Below are positions 1-9,331 of a stretch of DNA of 49,899 nucleotides, in pieces. This stretch comes from Bacteroidales bacterium (GTDB lineage Bacteria > Bacteroidota > Bacteroidia > Bacteroidales > Prolixibacteraceae): the NCBI GenBank assembly GCA_015654795.1, contig JAATGF010000077.1, positions 1 through 49,899 on the forward strand. The letters are read 5' to 3'. A program made the translations under genes and the position numbers. A model generated the notes under the pieces. That model was not told the DNA's origin and did no database searches. It was given only the letters and a program-made list of their open reading frames with translations. Every line of letters begins with the position of its first letter. The first letter of the stretch is position 1.

Positions 1-18
1 AATCTTTAATAAACGAGG

Positions 19-84
19 TATGGACCAAACAAGAACCAAACATAGAGCAGGCATAGAGCAGATATAGAGCGGGTATAGAGCAGG
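19..84 (+). repeat. 11-nt tandem array, six units
   Basis: There are six head-to-tail units of exactly 11 nt: TATGGACCAAA, CAAGAACCAAA, CATAGAGCAGG, CATAGAGCAGA, TATAGAGCGGG and TATAGAGCAGG. The paralogous array at 18338 has five units, so the copy number differs between the two copies of the host repeat. A period of 11 is not divisible by three, which argues against coding. Confidence 0.9.
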
Positions 85-525
85 TGCGGTCCGTTCCCGA
101 ATAAAAACAGGTTATAAAGAGTCGTGGAGAACTGCAGATCGCCTTGTTGAATCCCTGTATTCGGAGTACCTACCGGTTTATTGATAATGGCAGCCCCTGA
201 TTTTGCATCCGGAGCTACATACGTTTTATCCCTTCAGGATTAGGGGGCGGCTGGCTGAATAATTTGTGACAATAAAACAGTCTCCCGTATGTAATTTAAA
301 GTCACAAGATAATCGCTGATAATCATACGGGTTACAAGGATATTTGTCATCCCGCACATGCGGGATCACAAAATAAGCAGATTTCCCGTGACTTTATTGT
401 GACTTTAACTGTGACTTTATTTACTAAAATATCTATGTAATATTCTGTTTATTAAGCATATATAGTAATATGAGTTGTGACTTTAACTGTGACACCAGGA
501 ATTAAGGCGGTGAGCCTCTAAAATT
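19..525. repeat. Dispersed ~505-bp non-coding repeat, copy 1
   Basis: This stretch is repeated in the same orientation at 18338-18843, with roughly 85 percent identity by eye over the whole length. It starts with six 11-nt units (19-84, e.g. CATAGAGCAGG), followed by GTGCGGTCCGTTCCCGAATA. It contains a perfect 8-bp hairpin at 349-366 (ATCCCGCA/TGCGGGAT) and a second 11-12-nt array at 388-421 (GTGACTTTATT type). A further partner word in inverted orientation (TTAAAGTCACAA) is at 296-307. It ends near GGCGGTGAGCCTCTAAAATTA. No long ORF crosses it. Both copies end shortly before the 3' end of a minus-strand gene. It is either a non-autonomous mobile element or a structured non-coding locus; the sequence does not decide between them. 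Left of 19 the window shows only 18 nt of flank. Confidence 0.9.
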
Positions 526-571
526 ATCTGTCTTCGGTCTGTTCGATTATCTTTGTGTCAGATGCATCTTG

Positions 572-1354
572 TTAAAAATCAGAATAATCGGTTGGATAAA
601 GCAACAATATTACCGCTTTGGAGACTGTATGTTGGTACTCATCGAGGGCTGAAAGCTTTTTCCATTCGGGATGACTTCCGAAGGCAGCCCAGTGAGCATC
701 GTGTGCGGCCTTGTCTGCAAAGGTGGTAAGGTACATCAGGTTGGGCATTGTGCTTCCCGAAATTACCTCGGCATAGAAAACCGCGTTGAAATCGAGTGAT
801 TTAAAGAGTTTGATCTCACCGCCTTCGTTGAACATTTTTGCTTTCTGACGGAATAGATTTTCTGTCGGACCTTCATAACTCCTTAATTCATAAATTCTAT
901 CTGAAGGGTTTGTTTTATGTTTAGGAATGAAATAAGATGGAGCATCCGGGAAAGCTTTTAGCAGAATCGATTCCTTCCTCTTAAATGGTACATTATCAAA
1001 TGGTGCATTTAAAAAATCGGCACCGGCGGCCTGGTAAACAGCATCTTTCTCCAGATTATTTTTTATTTTATCCAGTTGGGCAAGAGAGGTTAACGGTACC
1101 CAAACAATGATTTGTTGCCCGGCAGCGGGATCGGATGCTATTGGTTTGAAAACCCCGACACTTTTGATGCCGGCCCGATGCATTGCAGGCAGGTAAGCCA
1201 TTTTAAGATAATTATCGACACGTGTTTCCTGAGCCTTATCGTTAAGCCGGTAAACCAGGATCTGGTAGAAGTCGCGTTCTGCGGCGGTAACAAATTGTGT
1301 TACTGTAAATAAGAGTACAATAGCGATGGCCAGTTGTTTCATTGTTCTTTTCAT
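572..1354 (-). CDS. Secreted NIPSNAP family protein
   Basis: The 260-residue product begins with a signal peptide (Lys/Arg-rich start, hydrophobic segment, cut after about residue 24 at TAA). Two NIPSNAP-like alpha/beta-barrel halves follow: residues ~28-125, with FYQILVYRL and a conserved VGVF strand, and ~150-258, with RIYELRSYEGPTE and a final LLYPTDYS. NIPSNAP proteins are dimeric ferredoxin-like folds of unclear function; secreted two-domain versions are common in Bacteroidota near carbohydrate enzymes. The gene lies downstream of the fucosidase gene on the same strand, but a 333-bp gap makes cotranscription uncertain. Family assignment is good; the biochemical role is unknown. Confidence 0.85.
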   Translation of the reverse strand: MKRTMKQLAIAIVLLFTVTQFVTAAERDFYQILVYRLNDKAQETRVDNYLKMAYLPAMHRAGIKSVGVFKPIASDPAAGQQIIVWVPLTSLAQLDKIKNNLEKDAVYQAAGADFLNAPFDNVPFKRKESILLKAFPDAPSYFIPKHKTNPSDRIYELRSYEGPTENLFRQKAKMFNEGGEIKLFKSLDFNAVFYAEVISGSTMPNLMYLTTFADKAAHDAHWAAFGSHPEWKKLSALDEYQHTVSKAVILLLYPTDYSDF

Positions 1355-1687
1355 TTGAGTTTCTTTAAATAATTATTGTTGATGATTGCAAAATACATAT
1401 TAATTGAACACTAAACCTAATTTTACATTTACGGGAAACAGGTTTTCTTATTATTAACGCAGAAGTACTGTTGCACAAAAGATTATCGATGCTTGTCCAT
1501 GTAAATCGCCAACGATGCGTTTACGCTGTAAATTATGGCTCCTTTCGTTTTTGATATTGATCCCCTCACAGACTCTTAAAATATATAGTTCGCAAACAAA
1601 TTCGTGTCTCATTCCTATTAAAAAATTAGGATGGGACACGAAATTCAAGAAGATATTTGGTGAAAATTGCATTTTAAATGCAACTGA
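1355..1687. other. 333-bp spacer with two hairpins
   Basis: This gap separates the fucosidase stop from the NIPSNAP start. It holds an imperfect inverted repeat at 1601-1642 (TTCGTGTC ... GACACGAA around an A-rich loop). A short hairpin at 1667-1683 (TTGCATTT/AAATGCAA) is followed on the minus strand by TTTT and may be a weak terminator of the fucosidase gene. A 72-codon minus-strand ORF inside looks like chance: it has no recognisable domain and no plausible start context. Confidence 0.5.
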
Positions 1688-3355
1688 TTAATCGGCTCTG
1701 AAAAGAATCCATTCGTTTAAGGTTGGTTCTTTTGCCTCTACAATTTTGAGGCGAAAATAGCGGGCAGAAACAGGGGAGAAAGATGCTGTATGACCTGTTC
1801 CGTTTGTTGTAACTGCAAAAGCAACCGCCCATTTTTCACCCGATTTGTATTGAAGCTCGATTTTCTGACCTTTGTTGTCCCACGGATGCCATGGTTCCAC
1901 AATCGAGAAAGCGCCGATTGCGGTTTCTTCGCCCAGATCAACTTCTACCCATTTATTCTTATCATCAGCAGTGGGCTGCCATTTATTGTTAGGGTTTCCG
2001 TCGAAAAGGTTTTTCGCTGAAGTGCCCTCTTTTTCAGAAGAAGCTGTGGCTGGTTTTCCTGCGGAAGGCAATGGAAGTACTTCGGGAGCGCTGTTTAATT
2101 CAACAACTACAACAGAAGCAATTTTATCGGGTGCGTTGCCTGCGAGTGTAATCGTATTTTTTGTCTTCGATTTATCTACTGTAAGTGTTTTCTTTGGATC
2201 AGAAAGCAGGTAAGCTCTTGAAATTTTGTTGAGTACGGGGAGTGATATTTTCCCATCTTTGGGCCAGTCAAAGACATGAAGATAGAGTTTATTCCCTTTT
2301 TGGGTGCATCTTCCCCAAGGCAGGTAACTAAACGGACTGGCTGTTGTTCCGTAGATGGCTTCTCCATTTATTTTCATCCACTTCCCCACCTCTGCAAGTC
2401 TTTCGATACTTGGCTGTGGTACAAGGCCTTCCGAAGTCGGACCGACATTCAACAAGTAATTTCCGCCTTTACTTACGATATCGATCAATGTTTGAAGAAT
2501 CTCTTTTGTCGATTTCCAGTTGTTATCTTTTGATTTATAGCCCCAAGTGTCGTTCATCGTCATACAGGTTTCCCAATTACGCCCGGGAAATCCTGTAGCG
2601 GGAACAAATTGTTCGGGAGTTTCCGTATCTCCATCATATCCGCCACCTAATCTGTTGTTTGTAATCAGGTTAGGATGCTGGGCCAGGATGGGTTGGAATT
2701 TTTCGGCCCTCTCTTTTGTCATGTCGCAAGGGGTGTCCCACCAAAGAATGTCAACCTGTCCATAGTTTGAAAGAATTTCCTTCACCTGTGGAACTGCAAC
2801 TTTATCAATGTATTCATCCATTGAACCATCCTGTGCTTTATCCCAGTGACCTCCGCAGGCTCCGCCACCCTTGTTGTTCCAGTCCTGGGCTTGTGAATAG
2901 TAAAATCCAAGCCTGATCCCGTTTTTGTGACACGCTTCTGCGAGAGGTTTGAGTAAATCTTTTCCATAAGGCGTTGCTTCAACAATATTCCATTTCGAAG
3001 CTTTTGTTTCGAAAAGGGTAAAGCCGTCGTGGTGTTTTGAGGTGATAACGAGGTATTTCATTCCTGCATCCTTAGCCATTTTGACCCACGCTTCGGGATT
3101 GTATTTCACCGGATTAAACTGTTTTGCATAAGCCTGATATTTAGCTGTTGGAATTTTGGCATTATTCATGATCCATTCGCCAATTCCGTTAACATCTTTT
3201 CCATCATAGACTCCGGCAGGAACAGAATATACACCCCAATGGATAAACAATCCAAATTTAGCATCTTTCCACCAATCCATCTTGTCGGGTTTTGATTGGG
3301 CACAAATGTTTAATGCCACTACCAATGCAATCATTAAAGTTAGTGTTTTTTTCAT
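1688..3355 (-). CDS. Alpha-L-fucosidase, GH29, with C-terminal F5/8-type C domain
   Basis: The 555-residue protein has an N-terminal signal peptide (MKKTLTLMIALVVALNICAQ) for export to the periplasm or cell surface. The GH29 barrel covers ~25-340: KFGLFIHWGVYSVPAG near the start, SKHHDGFTLF at ~100, and ILWWDTP at ~200, where the Asp is the expected nucleophile. A beta-sandwich follows. A discoidin-like F5/8 type C carbohydrate-binding domain occupies ~430-550 (GKPATASS ... LFDGNPNNKW ... YFRLKIVEA). The enzyme should release L-fucose from fucosylated glycans with retention of configuration. FucU upstream on the same strand would handle the released sugar, supporting a fucose-catabolic role. 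Linkage specificity cannot be read from the sequence. Confidence 0.93.
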   Translation of the reverse strand: MKKTLTLMIALVVALNICAQSKPDKMDWWKDAKFGLFIHWGVYSVPAGVYDGKDVNGIGEWIMNNAKIPTAKYQAYAKQFNPVKYNPEAWVKMAKDAGMKYLVITSKHHDGFTLFETKASKWNIVEATPYGKDLLKPLAEACHKNGIRLGFYYSQAQDWNNKGGGACGGHWDKAQDGSMDEYIDKVAVPQVKEILSNYGQVDILWWDTPCDMTKERAEKFQPILAQHPNLITNNRLGGGYDGDTETPEQFVPATGFPGRNWETCMTMNDTWGYKSKDNNWKSTKEILQTLIDIVSKGGNYLLNVGPTSEGLVPQPSIERLAEVGKWMKINGEAIYGTTASPFSYLPWGRCTQKGNKLYLHVFDWPKDGKISLPVLNKISRAYLLSDPKKTLTVDKSKTKNTITLAGNAPDKIASVVVVELNSAPEVLPLPSAGKPATASSEKEGTSAKNLFDGNPNNKWQPTADDKNKWVEVDLGEETAIGAFSIVEPWHPWDNKGQKIELQYKSGEKWAVAFAVTTNGTGHTASFSPVSARYFRLKIVEAKEPTLNEWILFRAD

Positions 3356-3478
3356 TTCAAATATTTATTGGTTTCATCTTTAAGTTTAGTTGGAATATAT
3401 GATTCAGGCTAAGCAGCTCTTTGTTTAGTCGTTTGGCACCCGCTTAATCCGAAAAAGATAACAGATCCGGTGATAAGT

Positions 3479-3913
3479 TTAGAATATAGGAGTAACCCCT
3501 TTTTTAAGAATGATATTCCCGTATTTGGCAGTTTCACCGGTCATTACAACAGCGAATGCACTTTTCGCCCGTTCATAAAATGCGAACCGTTCGATGCGTT
3601 CTATCGAAGCAGCCGAAGGATTTGTTTGATAAATACTTTTCAGATAATCCGCTTCGACAAGGGGATCAAGCGTATCGCCCGGAACAGCGGCCATCATCGC
3701 AAGAGGATGAGCAACATAGGCATCGAGTTCGAAAAGGGGCAGAATAGCAGCCAGAAGATCGGCTATTTTTAATCCATCGGCACGCAAAACACGGGAATTG
3801 AATGTTTCGCCCGGGAAATGGGCATCGGCCAGAACGATTTCGTCGCCATGGCCCATTCGAGCCAGAACAGAGAGGAGTTCCGGGCTAATCAAAGGGGATA
3901 TTCCTTTAAGCAT
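3479..3913 (-). CDS. fucU: L-fucose mutarotase (RbsD/FucU family)
   Basis: The 144-residue protein matches FucU/RbsD over its whole length: [25 protein letters not shown] at the N-terminus with the conserved [14 protein letters not shown] block, and [16 protein letters not shown] towards the C-terminus. The family interconverts alpha and beta anomers of L-fucose (or D-ribose) in the cytosol. The neighbouring fucosidase makes fucose the likely substrate. A Bacteroidota-type -7 element (TAACTTTG, minus strand, 3934-3941) lies just upstream, so the gene probably heads the transcript running into the fucosidase gene 123 bp downstream. No fucose isomerase, kinase or permease gene is in the window. 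Confidence 0.9.
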   Translation of the reverse strand: MLKGISPLISPELLSVLARMGHGDEIVLADAHFPGETFNSRVLRADGLKIADLLAAILPLFELDAYVAHPLAMMAAVPGDTLDPLVEADYLKSIYQTNPSAASIERIERFAFYERAKSAFAVVMTGETAKYGNIILKKGVTPIF

Positions 3914-3933
3914 AGTAGTTGTTTGTTTGGAAG

Positions 3934-3962
3934 CAAAGTTAAAAGTTTTTTTTCATGCCAAA
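3934..3962 (-). promoter_or_regulatory. Bacteroidota-type promoter for fucU
   Basis: On the minus strand, TTTG (3959-3962) is separated by 17 bp from TAACTTTG (3934-3941). This fits the TTTG/TAnnTTTG pattern of the primary sigma factor of Bacteroidota. The start codon follows about 20 nt further on. Confidence 0.55.
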
Positions 3963-4202
3963 TATAACGTGAACCATGAATAAAAGCTATGGATCAGAAA
4001 ACCATTTTTGTGTATATTCTAAACATGAAAAAATAGTTCAGTTAGAATTCTTTGAAATGAACAATTCTGTCTTATCCGCACATCTCTATTTTTTTAAAGC
4101 GTCATTTTATTTGACTATAGCTGAAAACCGGCTTGATTTATTCTCTTCTTATTTTTGATATCTTTGTGTATATATTAACTTCCTTCAGTTTTACTATTTC
4201 AA

Positions 4203-5111
4203 ATGAAATTTTTCAAAGTACCGGATAAAGGCGACCCGTCAAATATTCCTCAACTCTTTTCGGGGTTGAATATTAATTTGTTATGTTGCAGATTCTGGTG
4301 GCTGAAAAACTGGGAAAGCAGGAATATGTCGTTTCCTTACTGGCGGATCTACTGGAATAAAAGTTTTGGAGGGATTATCTCATTTGCCGGAAAAACAATC
4401 GAGCTTACCCCAAACCAGATTATTCTGATTCCACCATATACCGCATTTTCGAGTCGCTTAAAGGGAAATACGATACCTTCATCCGGCTACAACCTCGAAG
4501 GGGGAAGAGTTGGAGAGGGTGATCCTGATCTGGATTTATTGAGTGAAGGAGCAGTGCATCATCTGTTTATCCATTTTAATCTGGGTATGCCTTATGACTT
4601 TATTTCTCCGCAATTGTTCTCTTTCGAAGTTTATCCCGATTTACGAGCTGATCTGGAAGAACTCTCTTTTAGTCTTCGTCAGAACAATGTGCAGTTGTCG
4701 GTTCAATCAAGTCTGCTGATTTACAAAATCATTATCCTCACCGTAAGTCAGATTCCTAAAGAGTTTTGGAACCTGGCGACGACTGATCAGCGGATCCTGA
4801 ATGTTTTACGGGAGATTGAAGATCATATTTCGGAGGAGCTCACCAACAAACGATTGGCACAGGTGGCAAATATGGCGGTCAATTCTTTTGCACGTGTTTT
4901 CAAAGAAGAAATCGGAGTTCCGCCACAGCAATTTGTCAGGGAGAGAAGGGTGCAGAAAACCAGTATCCTGCTTCACCATACCACTGAACCTATTGAAGAG
5001 ATCGCCCGGCTGTCGGGCTTTTGCGACCGATTTCATTTGGCGCGTGTCTTCAAAGAAGTGACTTCATACTCACCGGCACAATACCGAAAACAGTATTATC
5101 CCAAGAGCTAA
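4203..5111 (+). CDS. AraC-family transcriptional regulator
   Basis: The 302-residue protein has an N-terminal cupin-like sensing region (~40-180, with SFAGKTIELTPNQIILIPPYT) and a C-terminal pair of helix-turn-helix motifs (~205-298). Diagnostic motifs are NKRLAQVANMAVNSFARVFKEE and EEIARLSGFCDRFHLARVFKE ending in SPAQYRKQYYP. It is transcribed divergently from fucU with a 289-bp spacer, the usual arrangement for a local activator of a sugar gene set, so regulation of fucosidase/FucU is a reasonable inference. Possible -7 elements (TATTTTTG 4150-4157, TATCTTTG 4159-4166) lie 35-50 nt upstream of the start. Confidence 0.9.
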   Translation: MKFFKVPDKGDPSNIPQLFSGLNINLLCCRFWWLKNWESRNMSFPYWRIYWNKSFGGIISFAGKTIELTPNQIILIPPYTAFSSRLKGNTIPSSGYNLEGGRVGEGDPDLDLLSEGAVHHLFIHFNLGMPYDFISPQLFSFEVYPDLRADLEELSFSLRQNNVQLSVQSSLLIYKIIILTVSQIPKEFWNLATTDQRILNVLREIEDHISEELTNKRLAQVANMAVNSFARVFKEEIGVPPQQFVRERRVQKTSILLHHTTEPIEEIARLSGFCDRFHLARVFKEVTSYSPAQYRKQYYPKS

Positions 5112-5181
5112 ATTCAATTTTTCGGATAAAATTGGTTGCTTCGCTGCATTTTTCTAATTTCACGCTCTTAATTTTGACAGG

Positions 5182-5619
5182 ATGATGTTTCCCAAACTTA
5201 CCATTAATACTCCTATTGCGTTACTCAATCAGTACGTCAAAGACACAATGGTTGAAAACCTTGGCATCCAATTTACCGCTATTGGCGAAGGATGGGTGGA
5301 AGCCACAATGCCGGTTGATCACCGGACCTCACGCCCCGGAGGATTGTTGCACGGAGGCGCTAATCTTGCACTCGCTGAGACAATTGCAGGGCTTGGTTCC
5401 ATGCTGACAGTCGATATCAATGAATTCGATGTTCTCGGAATTCAGGTCAGTGCCAACCACACTGGTGGTTTATCCGGAGGAACAGTTTTTGCCCGTGCCG
5501 AAATTGTGCATTCCGGTATCCAGACCCAAGTTTGGAATATTGAAATAAAGAGTGAAGCAGGAAAACTAATTTCGACTGCACGAGTGACCAACATGATTGT
5601 AAAACGTAATGGAAAATAA
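5182..5619 (+). CDS. menI: Hotdog-fold acyl-CoA thioesterase, probable DHNA-CoA hydrolase
   Basis: The 145-residue protein has a single hotdog domain of the PaaI/YdiI type. The motif LLHGGANLALAETIAGLGS carries the HGG signature and the catalytic acid in AET. YdiI-type enzymes (MenI) hydrolyse 1,4-dihydroxy-2-naphthoyl-CoA to DHNA in menaquinone synthesis. It is the first gene of the men operon, and its 3' end overlaps menF by 11 nt, which supports that assignment over a generic thioesterase. The gene starts with tandem ATG codons at 5182 and 5185. A TAATTTTG word at 5169-5176 is so close that it would give an almost leaderless transcript if used as a promoter. Confidence 0.82.
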   Translation: MMFPKLTINTPIALLNQYVKDTMVENLGIQFTAIGEGWVEATMPVDHRTSRPGGLLHGGANLALAETIAGLGSMLTVDINEFDVLGIQVSANHTGGLSGGTVFARAEIVHSGIQTQVWNIEIKSEAGKLISTARVTNMIVKRNGK

Positions 5620-6724
5620 GACCACTTTAACTTCGGTTCTGGATCAACTCATTGAAAAACACATTGCTTTTGCCTGTTGGTTTAACCCGATGGAGAATCA
5701 CCTCGGGATTGTTATCGGAAATGCATATGACGTTAAATTATTAGATCGTTTCGATCAGCTAAATGGAGAAGCCGGATTTGTCTTTGCACCGTTCAGAATC
5801 ACTGATAAATACCCGGTTATTCTTCTTAAACCAGCTATTTATCTCGAAGATTTCAACTCCGCCAAACAGCTTGATTTCACGAATATCGAACCCTTCAGTT
5901 CTGATAAAATGGCTGATGACCACTGTATTGTTAGCACAAAAGAAGAATATGTTAGTACCATCGAAGAAACAGTAGCTGCCATTCGCGAAGGAGAACTTTC
6001 GAAAGTGATTATTTCCAGGCAAATACCAGTTAAGAGACCGGTCCGATCATTGGGAAACATTTTCTTTCAATTGCATGATCAAACACCTAACGCATTCACC
6101 TATCTGGTCAATTTGCCAAGTGCCGGAAACTGGATGGGAGCCACACCAGAAGTATTACTCAAATCGGAAGGCGGATTTTTCGAAACAGTTTCACTGGCAG
6201 GTACACAAGTCCGAAAATATAATTCCGACGATTATTATTGGAACACTAAAGATATTGAAGAACAGGCATTTATTTCAAGATATATGCTTGAGCTGTTTCA
6301 CCTTTTCGATATTCATAAATACAGGACGACAGGTCCCGAAACTTTGGAAAGCGGTAAAGTAGCGCACCTGAAAACCTCTTTCTTTTTTGCGGCTGAAAAA
6401 ATTGAAAATTGTCTTGGTGATTTTGTAGCCGAACTTCATCCAACGCCTGCTGTTTGCGGTTTACCAAAGAATCTTGCTGACGAATTTATCAGGGAGAAAG
6501 AAAAGCATGACCGAAAATACTATACAGGATATCTTGGCCCATGGAAACTGAATCAGCAAGTCAATCTTTTCGTAAATTTACGCTGTATGGAAATTACGAA
6601 TAACGAATTCATTCTTTATGCCGGAGGCGGAATAACCTCCAAATCGGTTCCGGAACGCGAGTGGGAAGAGACTAATCAAAAGGCCAAAACATTATTGGCT
6701 GTAATTAACACTGAATCAGAATGA
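5609..6724 (+). CDS. menF: Isochorismate synthase
   Basis: The 371-residue protein has the chorismate-binding fold. SKVIISRQIPV starts the catalytic domain at ~130. SAGNWMGATPEVLLKSEGG, SLAGTQV, LHPTPAVCGLP and the C-terminal YAGGGITSKSVPEREWEET are conserved features of isochorismate/anthranilate synthase enzymes. It converts chorismate to isochorismate, the first committed step of menaquinone synthesis. Its position between the thioesterase (11-nt overlap) and menD (4-nt ATGA overlap) marks it as MenF rather than a siderophore EntC. The N-terminal ~120 residues are less conserved, as usual for Bacteroidota versions. Confidence 0.93.
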   Translation: MENKTTLTSVLDQLIEKHIAFACWFNPMENHLGIVIGNAYDVKLLDRFDQLNGEAGFVFAPFRITDKYPVILLKPAIYLEDFNSAKQLDFTNIEPFSSDKMADDHCIVSTKEEYVSTIEETVAAIREGELSKVIISRQIPVKRPVRSLGNIFFQLHDQTPNAFTYLVNLPSAGNWMGATPEVLLKSEGGFFETVSLAGTQVRKYNSDDYYWNTKDIEEQAFISRYMLELFHLFDIHKYRTTGPETLESGKVAHLKTSFFFAAEKIENCLGDFVAELHPTPAVCGLPKNLADEFIREKEKHDRKYYTGYLGPWKLNQQVNLFVNLRCMEITNNEFILYAGGGITSKSVPEREWEETNQKAKTLLAVINTESE

Positions 6725-8406
6725 TCTCAGATAAAAAACATGTTCAGCAACTCGCAGCCCTACTTCTGAAAAAGGGGATTACAGATATTGTGATCTCGCC
6801 AGGAAGCCGCAATGCACCAATGATTAATACATTTACGGGTATTCCCGGTTTTTGCTGTCGAAATATTGTTGACGAACGTAGTGCTGCCTATTTTGCAATT
6901 GGATTGGCACTGGCAAAACAAAAACCAGTTGTGTTGATTTGCAGTTCAGGAACGGCTGCATTAAATTATACACCGGCAGTTGCAGAGGCATTTTACCAAA
7001 ATATACCACTGATTATTCTCACGGCTGATCGTCCCAATTACTGGATTGATCAGGCTGAAAGTCAATGTATCCGTCAGGAAAATATCTATCAGAATTTCAC
7101 GAAAAAGGAAATTAGTTTGCCTTTAGGCGAATCAGAAAAAGAACTTTGGTATGCCGCAAGGCAAATTAACGAATGCCTGAATCTGTCTGTTTCAGGACAA
7201 CTCGCTCCGGTACATATTAATATTCCGCTCGAAGAGCCTTTACATAAACTGGTTCACGCGGATTTATCTGAAGTAAAGGACATTGAACTGGCAGAAACCC
7301 AAAATGTATTAGAAGAAAATGAGATTGCATGCCTGGTCAAAACTATTAACCAGTCGCAAAAGGTTCTGATTTTGGCAGGGCAGCAAAGTCCCAATCCAGA
7401 ACTGGAAAATATATTAGCCAAGCTGATTGATAAAACAGGAGCAATTGTTCTGCATGAACATTTATCGAATCTTTCTGATCCACAATTTTGTGGAAGCATC
7501 GATGTACTGATGACTGGCATCCTGGATGAAAATATCGAATCGTACCAGCCCGATTTGCTGATCAGTTTTGGAGGACAGTTTGTCTCCAAAGCGCTCAAAC
7601 AATTTCTTCGAAAAAATAAACCTCTGCAGCATTGGCACCTAAGCTTGTCCGGCGAGCATTTCGACACTTACCAGTCGCTGTCGAAAGTCGTCAAAATGGT
7701 GGCTGTCGATTTTTTTGATGTGATTTCATCTCATGTTCAGCAAAACGACGACAAAGGCTATCTTCAGCTGTGGAAAAACAAAGAAGCGAAAGTCAATCAG
7801 CTTCGTGATGAATTTGTGGAAAGCATTGATTTCTGCGATTTGAAAGCTTTTAGTCTTATCGGACAAAAAATACCAACCGGCACTGTTATTCATTTGGGCA
7901 ATAGTTCGCCGGTGCGATATGCCCTGATCCATAACCGGGTTAAAAACGCAAAATATTACAGTAACCGTGGTACAGCAGGAATTGACGGATGTTTATCGAC
8001 AGCGGTTGGTTTTGCCAACGAATCGGATAAGATAAACACCATCATTTTGGGTGACCTATCTTTTTTTTACGATTCGAATGCTTTGTGGAACAAATATATC
8101 GGATCAAATTTGCGCATCATCGTTATTCACAACGGTGGCGGAAATATCTTTGGCATGATCAAAGGTCCATCTGACTCACCTGCATTTACGGAACATTTCT
8201 TAGCTGAAAATATACTTAAGGCCGAAGTATTGGCAAAAGCTTTCGGTCTTGATTATTTCAAGGCCGAAAACGAAGCAGAACTTGAAAACGCACTGGATGA
8301 ATTCTATTCCCCGGAACAAAAGAAAGTTGCTTTATTGGAGGTTTTTACGAATGCGGAAACGAATGTGAGGGAGTTTCGGGAATTATTTAAACAAGTTAAA
8401 ATGTAA
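6721..8406 (+). CDS. menD: SEPHCHC synthase (2-succinyl-5-enolpyruvyl-6-hydroxy-3-cyclohexene-1-carboxylate synthase)
   Basis: The 561-residue thiamine-diphosphate enzyme adds 2-oxoglutarate to isochorismate with loss of CO2. The N-terminal Pyr domain holds [10 protein letters not shown] (~26-35) and the activating glutamate region [12 protein letters not shown]. The C-terminal PP domain holds the ThDP/Mg motif [14 protein letters not shown] (~440) and [11 protein letters not shown]. Length and motifs are normal for MenD. It overlaps menF by four nt, indicating translational coupling, and is followed after 11 nt by menB. No menH (SHCHC synthase) gene follows; that step may be spontaneous or encoded elsewhere. 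Confidence 0.95.
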   Translation: MISDKKHVQQLAALLLKKGITDIVISPGSRNAPMINTFTGIPGFCCRNIVDERSAAYFAIGLALAKQKPVVLICSSGTAALNYTPAVAEAFYQNIPLIILTADRPNYWIDQAESQCIRQENIYQNFTKKEISLPLGESEKELWYAARQINECLNLSVSGQLAPVHINIPLEEPLHKLVHADLSEVKDIELAETQNVLEENEIACLVKTINQSQKVLILAGQQSPNPELENILAKLIDKTGAIVLHEHLSNLSDPQFCGSIDVLMTGILDENIESYQPDLLISFGGQFVSKALKQFLRKNKPLQHWHLSLSGEHFDTYQSLSKVVKMVAVDFFDVISSHVQQNDDKGYLQLWKNKEAKVNQLRDEFVESIDFCDLKAFSLIGQKIPTGTVIHLGNSSPVRYALIHNRVKNAKYYSNRGTAGIDGCLSTAVGFANESDKINTIILGDLSFFYDSNALWNKYIGSNLRIIVIHNGGGNIFGMIKGPSDSPAFTEHFLAENILKAEVLAKAFGLDYFKAENEAELENALDEFYSPEQKKVALLEVFTNAETNVREFRELFKQVKM

Positions 8407-8417
8407 ATCAACATACC

Positions 8418-9242
8418 ATGAACACTAAAAGAGAATGGCAAACAATAAGGGAATACAAAGATATTTTCTTCGATTATTTTGACGGAATCGGAAAGATTAC
8501 TATCAACCGCGAACGCTACCGCAATGCATTCAGGCCGACGACGGTAAATGAAATGAGCGATGCACTAAAGATATGCCGTGAAGATCAGCGGATTAATGTA
8601 GTAGTACTGACAGGAGCCGGTGACAAAGCTTTCTGCGCAGGTGGTGACCAAACCGTGAAAGGTAAAGGTGGCTACATTGACGAAGACGGAATTCCGCGCC
8701 TCAACATTCTCGAGGTACAGAAGCAAATCCGATCGATGCCAAAACCGGTAATCGCAATGGTAAACGGATATGCGATCGGCGGCGGACATGTATTGCATGT
8801 GGTTTGCGATATCAGTATTGCTTCGGAGAATGCGATTTTTGGGCAGACCGGTCCCAAAGTTGGAAGTTTCGATGCCGGATTGGGTTCATCCTACCTGGCA
8901 AGCATCGTTGGTCAGAAAAAAGCGCGCGAAATCTGGTTTATGTGCCGCCAATATTCTGCAGCCGAAGCTTTGGAAATGGGTCTGGTCAACAAAGTAGTTC
9001 CGCTTGAACAGCTGGAAGATGAAGTAGTTGCCTGGGGACAAAAAATGCAGGAACACAGTCCGCTGGCACTGCGTATGCTGAAGCTTGGATTGAATGCCGA
9101 TCTCGACGGACAAATCGGGATTCAGGAGTTTGCCGGAAATGCCACTTTGCTTTATTATCTCACAGAAGAAGCGCAGGAAGGTAAAAATGCATTCCTCGAA
9201 AAACGCAAACCTGACTTCAAAAAATATCCAAAATTTCCTTGA
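8418..9242 (+). CDS. menB: 1,4-dihydroxy-2-naphthoyl-CoA synthase
   Basis: The 274-residue crotonase-superfamily protein closely resembles E. coli MenB. It has [11 protein letters not shown] (oxyanion-hole region, ~75), [14 protein letters not shown] (~118), [17 protein letters not shown] (~145) and a C-terminal [16 protein letters not shown]. It cyclises o-succinylbenzoyl-CoA to DHNA-CoA. The QTGP motif places it with bicarbonate-dependent type I enzymes (family knowledge). The gene ends the first half of the men operon; the next gene is an ATPase 89 bp away with its own promoter. Confidence 0.96.
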   Translation: MNTKREWQTIREYKDIFFDYFDGIGKITINRERYRNAFRPTTVNEMSDALKICREDQRINVVVLTGAGDKAFCAGGDQTVKGKGGYIDEDGIPRLNILEVQKQIRSMPKPVIAMVNGYAIGGGHVLHVVCDISIASENAIFGQTGPKVGSFDAGLGSSYLASIVGQKKAREIWFMCRQYSAAEALEMGLVNKVVPLEQLEDEVVAWGQKMQEHSPLALRMLKLGLNADLDGQIGIQEFAGNATLLYYLTEEAQEGKNAFLEKRKPDFKKYPKFP

Positions 9243-9260
9243 TATCAGCATTATACAGAT

Positions 9261-9306
9261 GTAACAAAATTGTTAGTAACAAAGTTGTTAGTAACAAAAA
9301 TGTTAC
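9261..9306. repeat. Three tandem 15-bp palindromes, candidate operator
   Basis: Three head-to-tail copies are present: GTAACAAAATTGTTA (9261-9275), GTAACAAAGTTGTTA (9276-9290) and GTAACAAAAATGTTAC (9291-9306). Each is itself a near-perfect palindrome of the TAACAA-N2-TTGTTA type. The likely -33 TTG of the downstream gene (9285-9287) lies inside the second copy. Repeated dyads overlapping a promoter are typical of a cooperative DNA-binding regulator; which protein binds is not known. Confidence 0.85.
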
Positions 9307-9315
9307 ATATTTTTG
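9285..9315 (+). promoter_or_regulatory. Promoter inside the men operon, before the ATPase gene
   Basis: TTG (9285-9287), 20 bp, then TATTTTTG (9308-9315) matches the Bacteroidota promoter pattern. The start codon of the ATPase gene is 16 nt downstream of the -7 box. The promoter would also drive menA-menC-menE. Confidence 0.6.
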
Positions 9316-9331
9316 CTGGTAAAAATTGACC

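Noticed and set aside
1454-1672. 72-codon minus-strand ORF after the fucosidase gene
   Set aside because: It lies over inverted repeats, has no recognisable motif and shows no promoter.
9326-9331. TTG start of the ATPase gene two codons upstream of the ATG
   Set aside because: The ATG at 9332 is the normal choice and nothing favours the TTG.
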